Made by a program: the position numbers and the translations under genes
Part shown: piece by piece, positions 12,735 through 20,056 of the stretch
How the letters are laid out: every line of letters begins with the position of its first letter
Position numbering within the stretch: position 1 is the first letter of the stretch
Notes under the pieces: generated by a model
Database searches by the model: none
What the model was told of the DNA's origin: nothing
Seen by the model: the letters and a program-made list of their open reading frames with translations, nothing else
Virus record (IMG/VR): IMGVR_UViG_3300047317_000504
Location: 1 to 44,452 of that record
Direction: 5' to 3' (one strand)
Source of the DNA: a virus
Length of the DNA stretch: 44,452 bases

Positions 12735-15421
12735 CGTTTCAACGTGTCACTCGCGACCCGATATCGGACCGTGAAGCCTTGAAGTTGAAAGTTGAAGCCC
12801 GTGACATCGACGTCAAAGCCCGACGCGTGAAACTGCACGCCCAACTGCATCTGATCCGACAGAGCAGCGCGCCTCGGAATCCAGAAGTGCACGTCGCGTG
12901 AGAGTTCGACCATGCTCTGGCTGTTCACCGAGAAATCGTCCTCGTACGGGTCCGTGTTTTCATTGCGCGCGTCAAAGAGCCCGTGCATGTAGCTAGTCGC
13001 GGCGCCTACTTCGGTTTGTACGTTCGCAACGAAATAGTTCACGTCCATCCACTGCTTGAGCTTGCCTTTGTCGTCGGTTTGGATCGCGTTGAACCATACC
13101 GTTGCGGGCAGCCAGCCGTCGCCCGCGGGGTCGTAGAAGTCACTCTGCACAGTCAGAGCGATGTTGTTCGGACTGCCCGAGACGAACACGCTCGAGACCA
13201 TGCGATTTGCGTCGGGCGAATAGACCACGTTTGCGAACAACGGTCTTTGCAAGCGCGTGAAGTTCTTCGTGTCGGTGTTGTACACGAGAGTCGTAACGTG
13301 GTCGGGTCCGCCTGAGCCTGTGCTGTAGGCTCTGTGCACATTGAGCCAGACCTCGTTCCAGAAGCGGTCGCCTGCGAGACTTGGCCCCCAGAAATAGGGC
13401 GCGCCCCAGCCTTTGATCGTCGTTGCCCACTCGCGGATGTCGGGGCCGACTGCATCGGTTGAGATAGTTTGCGCGCCGTCTTCACCGATGAGACTCAGAC
13501 CGTCCTCGACCCAACCATAGATCTGATTGTTGAGCGTTGTTAGACAAGCGGGATGTAACAGTGTGACGGTGGGGTCGACCTGGTTCACTTGCCAGCTCGT
13601 GCCGTCGCCTGTGACACGCCAGAGACCGTCTGTTGCGAGAACTAAGAGCGCGGACTGGGTCGGTGCCATCTTGAGGATGGTCCCCGCGCCGATGTCTACG
13701 TTATTCGTGAACGGAACTTCTTCGGGCTTCCCCGTCTTGGAAAAGAACAGGGCATTGGGTCGCGTATCGTTCGACGACTTCAGAGGTAGCGTCTCTGCGA
13801 TGAAATCGCCCGTGTACGCCGGGCTGTAGTTCTGCCCGTTCGTCAGAAACAAATCGAAGTACAAGACCCGCTTGATAGCCGGATACGTGAAGATGAACGT
13901 CACCTCGCGCCCGTACGCAGGCAGCGGATACTCACCAAACGGCCCGAAGATACGGAAGCCGGGCGCGGGTGGATATACAGGGTAGTTACTACTCGTGAAG
14001 ATCGACTGTGCGCTTACTACGTTGTAGTAACTTGCCGTCGAACCGTCTGCATAGTAGACGTGAATCTTGTACGCGTCCTGAACGATCGCAAAACCCGTAG
14101 CGCCGCTCGTATAGGGCCACACATCAGCAACCGTAAACGTGCCCGAGCCAACACTGACGATATGCGTAAGAATCGAATTCGAACCTTTCGCCAGGAACAC
14201 CAACTGGCCAGGAACGATACCCGTCAACGAGGTTGTGGTTGTGACAACTGCGCTCCCGCTCGTGAGCGTGCAGTTCAAAAGCTTGCGTGTGCCTATTCCC
14301 GACGCGCGATCCGCTTCCGAGAACAGCCCTGTTCCGTTGACCGAATCGAGCAGAGGTCCCGGTACAGTGAGAACACGCTCAGCGAAGCCCGCGCGATTCG
14401 CATAGAACGTCGTATCTCGAAACACAGCGACGTCACGAGCGGTGGGCGGACAGTAGGAACTGCTTTGTTCACCCTGTTGCTCGGCATTTGTGTACAGATA
14501 CACGCCCTTCGAACGCGCAAGGTCCGAAGTCTTGTCTACTATGGTGTATGTATCGCTGTTATATGTGCTGTCGAGCTTCTGCCTGTAGATCAGCTGAAAG
14601 TCGTACGGCAGGTCTTGTGCTGTATCGACGAGGTCTTGCGTCGAACGGTACAAGTTCAGATAGATGTCGTAGTCAGTGCTACTCGTGAGATATGGCTCAT
14701 CGCGTGAAATAAACGCCTGAACCGTCGTGTACCCAGTATCAACAGAGTAGACCGCGAGCACATTACTTACTGGCCCAACTACAATGAACGGCTGAGCAGA
14801 GTTGCGCGACTCGAGCGAATAATGTGCGCGATACAAGACGCTATTACCGTCTATGAACCATGGGTAGGCTGTTGACGCGGTATTCGTCCCGTTCTTCAGC
14901 ACAGGCGGCACGAGTCCCGCCCAACGGATGTTAGCGAGACCTTGCCCATCCGACACGATCGTTCCCCACTTCTCGGTGACGATCGTGCGAAAATGGCTAT
15001 ATGTGGCGTGCGTGAGGCCCGGCAAGAAGCCGATGTTCCGGTACGTGTAACTCGCGAACTTGCCGATCTGAAGCTGCGTCAGCTGCCAGTTCTGAGTCGC
15101 GCCCACTTCCTGATTCACGGTAAAAGCCGTGAGCCAGCCCGTCTGTGTCTCGTCAGTGCCAGGCATCCATACGTTCGGATCAGTCGCAGCGGGCGTAGCA
15201 GCGAGCACAGCATTGTCTGCGTCGCTCCAGAGAGCGCGACCTGTCGTGTGACCGGGCACTGGCACCGTGACTAGTGCAGTTGAGCTTGGACACGGCGTGA
15301 GGGTGCCAGGGCGCCTTGAGACAACGTTTTCAGCGACCGCGCATGAGCCCGCGGGCAAGCTGTTGGCGTTGGGATTGCGCGCGAGCCCTGAAACCGTGAC
15401 TTGCGGGACACTCTTCTTCAT
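12731..15421 (-). CDS. Tail nozzle-like protein (tail tubular protein B type)
   Basis: The 896-residue protein starts KKSVPQVTVSGLARNPNANSLPAGSCAVAENVVSRRPGTLTPCPS. This matches the opening of podovirus nozzle proteins, in which an N-terminal segment says that the subunit has been seated with correction of its reference values ('NxLPxGxxxxxENVVxRRPG' type). The rest is beta-rich with repeated Tyr/Thr/Asn strands, consistent with a beta-propeller-like nozzle. In such phages it hexamerises below the adaptor and forms the end of the tail conduit. It is preceded by the adaptor candidate with no gap. Confidence 0.68.
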   Translation of the reverse strand: MKKSVPQVTVSGLARNPNANSLPAGSCAVAENVVSRRPGTLTPCPSSTALVTVPVPGHTTGRALWSDADNAVLAATPAATDPNVWMPGTDETQTGWLTAFTVNQEVGATQNWQLTQLQIGKFASYTYRNIGFLPGLTHATYSHFRTIVTEKWGTIVSDGQGLANIRWAGLVPPVLKNGTNTASTAYPWFIDGNSVLYRAHYSLESRNSAQPFIVVGPVSNVLAVYSVDTGYTTVQAFISRDEPYLTSSTDYDIYLNLYRSTQDLVDTAQDLPYDFQLIYRQKLDSTYNSDTYTIVDKTSDLARSKGVYLYTNAEQQGEQSSSYCPPTARDVAVFRDTTFYANRAGFAERVLTVPGPLLDSVNGTGLFSEADRASGIGTRKLLNCTLTSGSAVVTTTTSLTGIVPGQLVFLAKGSNSILTHIVSVGSGTFTVADVWPYTSGATGFAIVQDAYKIHVYYADGSTASYYNVVSAQSIFTSSNYPVYPPAPGFRIFGPFGEYPLPAYGREVTFIFTYPAIKRVLYFDLFLTNGQNYSPAYTGDFIAETLPLKSSNDTRPNALFFSKTGKPEEVPFTNNVDIGAGTILKMAPTQSALLVLATDGLWRVTGDGTSWQVNQVDPTVTLLHPACLTTLNNQIYGWVEDGLSLIGEDGAQTISTDAVGPDIREWATTIKGWGAPYFWGPSLAGDRFWNEVWLNVHRAYSTGSGGPDHVTTLVYNTDTKNFTRLQRPLFANVVYSPDANRMVSSVFVSGSPNNIALTVQSDFYDPAGDGWLPATVWFNAIQTDDKGKLKQWMDVNYFVANVQTEVGAATSYMHGLFDARNENTDPYEDDFSVNSQSMVELSRDVHFWIPRRAALSDQMQLGVQFHASGFDVDVTGFNFQLQGFTVRYRVASDTLKR

Positions 15422-16444
15422 TTAGAACTGAGTGCCCCCGAAGCCCCAACGTCCAATTCTGCGCCTCAAGTACGAGTTCCGCGTCTTGAATACGGAAGGC
15501 TGGCCCTTCGAACGTGGTATTTGGACGTCAACCAGATTTTTTATCGCGAGCTCGGCCTTCTGTGAGAAGACTTGTGCCTTCTCAGAGTCGCCCTTCTCAG
15601 CGAGAACGACGGCGCCAACATAGGACACGAGCGCGTTGCAGAGTTCTTGGGGAAGCGGGACGACAAAGGTCGGCGAAGTCGCGGGATTGATGATGGCGTC
15701 GTAGCTAGACGACAGGTAGTTCGTGCGCGATTGACGCAGCAATGCGACTTCATTGTCGGTCAGGAACACTTCAAGCTGATTGGGGAGGCTAGGATAGCTA
15801 CCGAGCACATCAACAGCGAGCCATTCACAGTTACCCGTTGTGAATTGGATGTCGTACAGATGCCCGCCATTGTCGAGACCGTTAAAAATCGCTGAATCAA
15901 GCGTCAGGCGGTAGAGACCCGTCCCGATCGTGTTTACAGCAACAATCTGAGCGCCGAAATCACTGATATATTCGTCTGACGTTACGAGTTGCGTGGGTCG
16001 AAGGTAGTACCAAACACGCAGCGTCCAGTTCGCTGAGGGCGTCGGATAGATATCGACCGAATCGCTAATGTACGTGAATGCCGCGGGTCGCCCCGTGTAG
16101 TTGATACCCTCATAGTCCGTGGCCTGAATGTTCGTCTGAACATTGAGCAGGTACCACTGGCTCGCATTCGAGTTGCTTTGGCCCTGCATCATCGCGCACT
16201 CGATCTTCTCGAGACCTTGCGCGATTGAACGCGACGGGATGCGATAACGCGAAACGCCCGCGGTCGTCGTGAACGTATAGCTGTGTAGCCACGACCCGTT
16301 ACGCAACATGATCACGGGATGCGTGAACCGCTCGAGAAGACCGAGATAGGCTTGATTTAGGATGAACTCATCGGTGATGTCCTCGTCGTTGTCGGGCACC
16401 TGTGCGAGATCGCGAACGTTTGTGATGAGCTCGTCGGTGAACAT
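15422..16444 (-). CDS. Head-tail adaptor candidate
   Basis: The 340-residue protein opens with a helical segment (ELITNVRDLAQVPDNDEDITDEFILNQAYLGLLERF), then has beta-rich blocks (WLHSYTFTTTAGVSRYRIPS, VDIYPTPSANWTLRVWYYLRP) and a helical C-terminal part (LCNALVSYVGAVVLAEKGD). Helices for docking to the portal with a beta insertion and the IYPTP...LRVWYY motif are usual in podovirus adaptor or tail tubular A proteins. Its position after the capsid and directly before the nozzle agrees. Confidence 0.6.
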   Translation of the reverse strand: MFTDELITNVRDLAQVPDNDEDITDEFILNQAYLGLLERFTHPVIMLRNGSWLHSYTFTTTAGVSRYRIPSRSIAQGLEKIECAMMQGQSNSNASQWYLLNVQTNIQATDYEGINYTGRPAAFTYISDSVDIYPTPSANWTLRVWYYLRPTQLVTSDEYISDFGAQIVAVNTIGTGLYRLTLDSAIFNGLDNGGHLYDIQFTTGNCEWLAVDVLGSYPSLPNQLEVFLTDNEVALLRQSRTNYLSSSYDAIINPATSPTFVVPLPQELCNALVSYVGAVVLAEKGDSEKAQVFSQKAELAIKNLVDVQIPRSKGQPSVFKTRNSYLRRRIGRWGFGGTQF

Positions 16445-16804
16445 TTAGAGGAGGTACTCGTCATCGTTATCTTGAGGGCCGTTCGCGCCGCCGTATTCAT
16501 CACCATCAGGTTCAGAGTGGGCCGGCCCGTAGGGATTCTCAGTATCGATCTTCCCGCCGCCTGGACCTGGAACTGGACCTGGACCTGGACCTGGAACTGG
16601 AGTCGGCGATTTCTTCTTGCCGCCCCCGAGTCCGCCGAGCAGTCCGCCGAGCCCTTGGAGCAAACCGCTCTTATCAGAACCGCCCCCTCCGCCTGAGCCT
16701 GGCGCGTGGCCCATGTACGCGGCGATCTCGTCCTGTTTGGCTTGCTCAGCTTGCTTCTGTTTGTTCTGGAGCAGGCCCGCGATTGCTGGTAGAAATTGCA
16801 ACAT
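16445..16804 (-). CDS. Small Gly/Pro-rich linker-like protein
   Basis: The 119 residues have a helical N-terminus (FLPAIAGLLQNKQKQAEQAK), a glycine-rich middle with LLQGLGGLLGGLGGGKKK, a P-G/P-V dipeptide repeat (PVPGPGPGPVPGP) and an acidic tail. The repeat is encoded by a near-perfect six-base tandem (about 16560-16600) that could slip in length. It may be a flexible virion or head component; no function is known. Confidence 0.55.
   Translation of the reverse strand: MLQFLPAIAGLLQNKQKQAEQAKQDEIAAYMGHAPGSGGGGGSDKSGLLQGLGGLLGGLGGGKKKSPTPVPGPGPGPVPGPGGGKIDTENPYGPAHSEPDGDEYGGANGPQDNDDEYLL
16560..16601 (+). repeat. Six-base tandem repeat (GGACCT/GGAACT)
   Basis: About seven copies of a hexamer, GGACCT or GGAACT, lie inside the Gly/Pro-rich gene. 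They encode its Pro-Gly/Pro-Val run in frame, so unit number can change without a frameshift. Confidence 0.7.
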
Positions 16805-16826
16805 AGTCTATTACTGGTCTTTCGTT

Positions 16827-17321
16827 CTAAGCGGCTTGTGCCGCTTGTCGTGTCTTGCGCCAGACGCGCTTGTATTCTCGGAGATAAGCGCACTGCTTGG
16901 CCCACCACACCGGATCGGCGCGCCTGCGTGCATAACGTTCGCGCCCCTTTTGCTGCGCGCATCGTTTGCAGGCATGCTGATTAGTTCTAGCGCCGGGCAA
17001 CTCTAAGTCGTGTCCGCGCTGGCATATGCTACGGCGCCGACCGTTCGGCCCCCCAACCGCAATATTGAAGCCTGTGCGCGCACTGCCGTGTTCAGCGATG
17101 AGCGCAATCTCTAGCGTGTCGGCCGCTTCCTTCGACAGGTCGTGAGCGATCTCGTAACAAGTGAATGCGTCGCGCCCGTACTTTTGGATCGCGTTACGCA
17201 GGTGAATGCATGGGTTACTCGGACGAAAGTGACATTGGAGTCGCAAGTCTACCGGATACGAAGTTTGTCCGACGTAGACACGACCAGAATGGTTGTGAAC
17301 AATTATATAGATCGAATACAT
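16827..17321 (-). CDS. GIY-YIG endonuclease with C-terminal zinc ribbon
   Basis: The N-terminal ~95 residues are a GIY-YIG nuclease: SIYIIVHNHSGRVYVGQT (Ser replaces the first Gly of GIY, YVG replaces YIG), then HFRPSNPCIHLRNAIQKYG, and LEIALIAEHGS...TGFNIAVGG with the metal-binding Glu. Residues ~98-125 carry CQRGHDLELPG...CKRC, a zinc ribbon that resembles those in mobile HNH/GIY proteins. A basic tail follows. It is free-standing, inserted between the capsid and small linker genes, and looks like a homing endonuclease. Activity depends on tolerance of the Gly-to-Ser change. Confidence 0.8.
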   Translation of the reverse strand: MYSIYIIVHNHSGRVYVGQTSYPVDLRLQCHFRPSNPCIHLRNAIQKYGRDAFTCYEIAHDLSKEAADTLEIALIAEHGSARTGFNIAVGGPNGRRRSICQRGHDLELPGARTNQHACKRCAQQKGRERYARRRADPVWWAKQCAYLREYKRVWRKTRQAAQAA

Positions 17322-17333
17322 CCAGAACGAAGG

Positions 17334-17373
17334 AGCCCCGAGGACACACGAAGAACCGCGTGCGCTCGGGGCT
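17334..17373 (-). terminator. Strong hairpin after the capsid gene
   Basis: AGCCCCGAG (17334-17342) pairs perfectly with CTCGGGGCT (17365-17373), with further partial pairing inside. There is no T-run on the leftward strand, so it may be a factor-dependent terminator, an RNA-processing site or an mRNA-stabilising hairpin. That would fit high capsid expression followed by lower expression of the downstream genes. Confidence 0.5.
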
Positions 17374-17397
17374 AAGCAAAGCTGTAAGTAGCTACCG

Positions 17398-17416
17398 TTA
17401 GCTAGTGACTAGCTAA
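17398..17416. repeat. Perfect palindrome over the capsid stop codon
   Basis: TTAGCTAGT, one central base and ACTAGCTAA form a nine-base inverted repeat overlapping the last codons and stop of the capsid gene. It may act as a protein site or add to the downstream hairpin. Confidence 0.45.
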
Positions 17417-18734
17417 GCGAGGGCAAACTATCGAAGGAATTTTCGAGACCCGTGAACCAGATCGTAGTGAAGAAGAAGTCAGCGATGAGCGCCTGATCAC
17501 TGTAAGTACGGAGCTCGGCGCCGTTGTTGGATGGGAGCTGCAAGAAGAAAAACTCATCGGGCTGGCCTGGTAGAGTTGCAGTGATGTCGCTCGAGCCAAC
17601 GCGATGCCAAACGTCCATCGGAACGAATGCGGCATTGCCTTGCTTCATGTACTGGTAGGGCTTGATCTGAATCACGCCCGTTGCAGTAATAAACTCGAGC
17701 TCCTTGAAACCAGGAGTTGCCTTACCTCCCATCTCGTCGCCAAAGTAACGCCGCAGCGCAACCTCGTCATTGAGCAGGTCAGTCCAAGTGCGATTACAGA
17801 TGTAAAGCTTACCGCCACGCTTCAAGCCGTTATCAGCGGCCACGCTGAGCGCGCCAGTGACGTTATCGAATGTCAGTACACCGTTGACAGCGAAGTTGAT
17901 GACCTTCCACTGCGGGTAGGTGATGTTCGAGATTCCGAAGACAGAACCGCTGGTCTCAGCAATGCCCTGGAAACCGAGCATGCTGTTACCAACCGCGTCG
18001 TGGAACTGGATCGTTGATGCGACAACACCGATCGCGTTGTTAGCGATCAGAGCGAGGTCAGTGCCCACGAGTGGAGTGACAGCAATGCGACACTTGAGAA
18101 CGTCAACACCGGTAACCTGCAAGGCCCCGCCCACGTTGATCTTTGTCGCACCGTTGTAGAGATCGAAGAGCCCGTTCTGGAAATTCTGCCAGAAACCGGG
18201 GATCCAGGAAGCCCGTGTGGTCGTCAGATAGCAGCTACCAGCAACGGGAGTGCCAGAGACACCGGTCGCAGACACGACACCGATGTTGCTGGCTAGTGGC
18301 GCGGCCGTAGCCGAACCCGGCCCATACCACAGCTGCATCTCTCGAAACAGCTCGTGACCTTGGGTCATGCCCAAGATCTTGATTGCCACGCCCTGATCGT
18401 ACGCTTTCGCGGAGTCGCCCTTGGACTCGGAGAGGGTGGACATTTGCCCGTACGAGATCTGACTGCGAACAGTCATCTCGGCGCCGGACACAGTTGCATC
18501 CTGGTAGATCGCGTCGACCGCGTTACCAAGTGCGTAGGCATTGTGGGTGAGCGAGAAGCTCACGCCCAGCTCGAGGCCCAAGCGAACGGGCCAGTAGTAC
18601 TCACGACCGATTTTTTTACCGGTCATGAACTTCACATCACGAGCAAACGAATCTTCTGGCGCGAGCGGGTCAGCGAGGTCACCATAGACCTGCTTGAGCA
18701 GCGCGCCGGTATTAGCGGAATCAGCAGCAGCCAT
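17409..18734 (-). CDS. Major capsid protein
   Basis: The 441-residue protein lies directly downstream of scaffold and portal. It has the texture of a HK97-fold capsid of the P22/podovirus kind: an N-terminal helical arm (SANTGALLKQVYGDLADPL), FMTGKKIGREYYWPVRLGLE, a spine-like helix region and a beta-rich C-terminal half rich in Gly/Asn/Val. The C-terminus contains ELEFITATGVIQIKPYQYMKQG and PDEFFFLQLPSNNG. It has the longest leader of the operon, with its own promoter candidate and two hairpin-forming repeats, and a strong hairpin after the stop. These fit the most expressed late gene. It has no protease partner, so maturation cleavage is not suggested. Confidence 0.8.
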   Translation of the reverse strand: MAAADSANTGALLKQVYGDLADPLAPEDSFARDVKFMTGKKIGREYYWPVRLGLELGVSFSLTHNAYALGNAVDAIYQDATVSGAEMTVRSQISYGQMSTLSESKGDSAKAYDQGVAIKILGMTQGHELFREMQLWYGPGSATAAPLASNIGVVSATGVSGTPVAGSCYLTTTRASWIPGFWQNFQNGLFDLYNGATKINVGGALQVTGVDVLKCRIAVTPLVGTDLALIANNAIGVVASTIQFHDAVGNSMLGFQGIAETSGSVFGISNITYPQWKVINFAVNGVLTFDNVTGALSVAADNGLKRGGKLYICNRTWTDLLNDEVALRRYFGDEMGGKATPGFKELEFITATGVIQIKPYQYMKQGNAAFVPMDVWHRVGSSDITATLPGQPDEFFFLQLPSNNGAELRTYSDQALIADFFFTTIWFTGLENSFDSLPSLS

Positions 18735-18923
18735 AATTTATTTAAAGAACCTTTATTGTTGTAAGTAACGCACGAGGTTCTCTAAGAGACTGCCGAGGTT
18801 ATCCAGAGCGGCGCCTACGTCGGCTTGTCGGTGGGTACCGGGCCGAGCAACAGCTGAGCATAACAAGGGCCTCGCGAGTGCTCGCGAGAACCAGTCAATA
18901 AGTATTGTAGCAGAGTCTAAAAC
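18735..18923 (-). promoter_or_regulatory. Capsid gene leader region with extended -10 promoter
   Basis: This 189-base gap between scaffold and capsid has no gene. The leftward strand carries TGCTACAAT (18912-18904), then the double CTCGCGAG palindrome. Near the gene, AGAACCT is followed by AGGTTCT, an inverted repeat that could hide the AAAGG ahead of the ATG. The AAAGG is unusually far (about 17 bases) from the start. Confidence 0.5.
18871..18888. promoter_or_regulatory. Double palindrome in the capsid leader
   Basis: CTCGCGAG occurs twice with two bases between; each copy is itself palindromic. It lies about 15 bases downstream of the capsid -10 candidate and would be near the 5' end of the transcript, as an operator or a stabilising hairpin. 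Confidence 0.45.
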
Positions 18924-20042
18924 TCACCGAATTCTGACACCTTGACGCTCGCGCATCTCGCGCATGATCTCGTCAGTCGTCTTCTTCGGTTGAACATTCT
19001 TGGGCGCGCGGTCAGAGACCTGTTTGCCAGAGCGTGTGTCGAGCGGGGCGGCGCCAGGGCGAGCCTCAGCCGTGGGCTGTTGATGCGCCCGTAAGAACGT
19101 GTCGATTTCTTCTTTGACCAGACGCACAGCCTCTTTTACGTCCGCGCGCGTGAGCGGTTTCTCGCTACCGTCGCGGGGCTCGGGCTTGGCATCGTAGATT
19201 CGCTGCAAGTGCTGAGCAGCTCGGTCCCAATACTGCGGGTGCTTGACGGGGTCGACGCTCACAGCCTTGAAGGCTTCCATCGCGACGGTTTGCACGGCTG
19301 TTGAGCGCTGTTGGAACTGTTGCTGCTCCTGGTGCTGGCGCTGTTGCCGCGTCTGGTGCTCTTGCTGGCGCTTGAGGCTCTGCAGCTCTTGCCGGGCCTT
19401 GATAGCCTCGTACCAGTCATCGCCTGGCCCACGCTGGCCCTGTTGCACGCCCGCCTGCTTGTTCATGTAGTCGCGCGTGGCGTACTGAGTTGCGAGCAAC
19501 TTGGCAGCCTCAAGCACGGGCATGCCCATCGACTCCATCGAGTGTAAGAACTGCTCGGGACTCTCGCGTAGACCGCGTAAGTCGTCGATGAACTGCGTGC
19601 GCTCAGAGTAGAAGCCGTCGCGCTCTTGCTTGAGCTGGTTCATCTGGCGGGAGAACTTCTCGCGCATCATGGCCCCGTTGCGCATGGACGCGACCGATCC
19701 CTCCCACTCCTGATCGCCGTCTTTCAAGCGCAAGTGGAGCTTGTCGTGCAACGGGTCGGGGAGCTGTCCGTTAGCAATCTGCTCGAGAAGCTCTTGCACG
19801 GGTACGCCGTGAATGCCCTCTTTGTAGTTGTCGAGCCAGCTGTAGTCACCGGGGGCTTGATGCTGTGAAGTCGCATCAGGCTCGCTCGAGGACGGCTCGG
19901 GGTGGAAGAGCTTGTCGCTGAGCTCGGCGGTCGTACTGCGTACGGGGGCCGGCGACGTCGGTACAGAACTCGGCGCTTGGCTCGAGGTAGGTGTTGAACT
20001 GGGCGCCGCGGCTGGTGCCGCTGCGGGTGCAATATCAGGCAT
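18924..20042 (-). CDS. Scaffolding protein
   Basis: The 372-residue protein sits between portal and capsid, the standard place for scaffold. The first ~65 residues are a disordered Ala/Pro/Ser/Thr region. LHLRLKDGDQEWEGSVASMRN resembles the conserved domain of phage scaffold or capsid-assembly proteins. Residues ~120-260 are charged helix with likely coiled coil (FSRQMNQLKQERDGFYSERTQ, a Gln-rich stretch). The basic C-terminus (MREMRERQGVRIR) would contact the capsid protein. Scaffolds direct procapsid assembly and leave before packaging. Confidence 0.75.
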   Translation of the reverse strand: MPDIAPAAAPAAAPSSTPTSSQAPSSVPTSPAPVRSTTAELSDKLFHPEPSSSEPDATSQHQAPGDYSWLDNYKEGIHGVPVQELLEQIANGQLPDPLHDKLHLRLKDGDQEWEGSVASMRNGAMMREKFSRQMNQLKQERDGFYSERTQFIDDLRGLRESPEQFLHSMESMGMPVLEAAKLLATQYATRDYMNKQAGVQQGQRGPGDDWYEAIKARQELQSLKRQQEHQTRQQRQHQEQQQFQQRSTAVQTVAMEAFKAVSVDPVKHPQYWDRAAQHLQRIYDAKPEPRDGSEKPLTRADVKEAVRLVKEEIDTFLRAHQQPTAEARPGAAPLDTRSGKQVSDRAPKNVQPKKTTDEIMREMRERQGVRIR

Positions 20043-20056
20043 CGTTACTTAGTGAA

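Noticed and set aside
17334-17373. Classic intrinsic terminator after the capsid
   Set aside because: The stem is strong but no T-run follows on the leftward strand, so it is kept only as a hairpin with undecided role.
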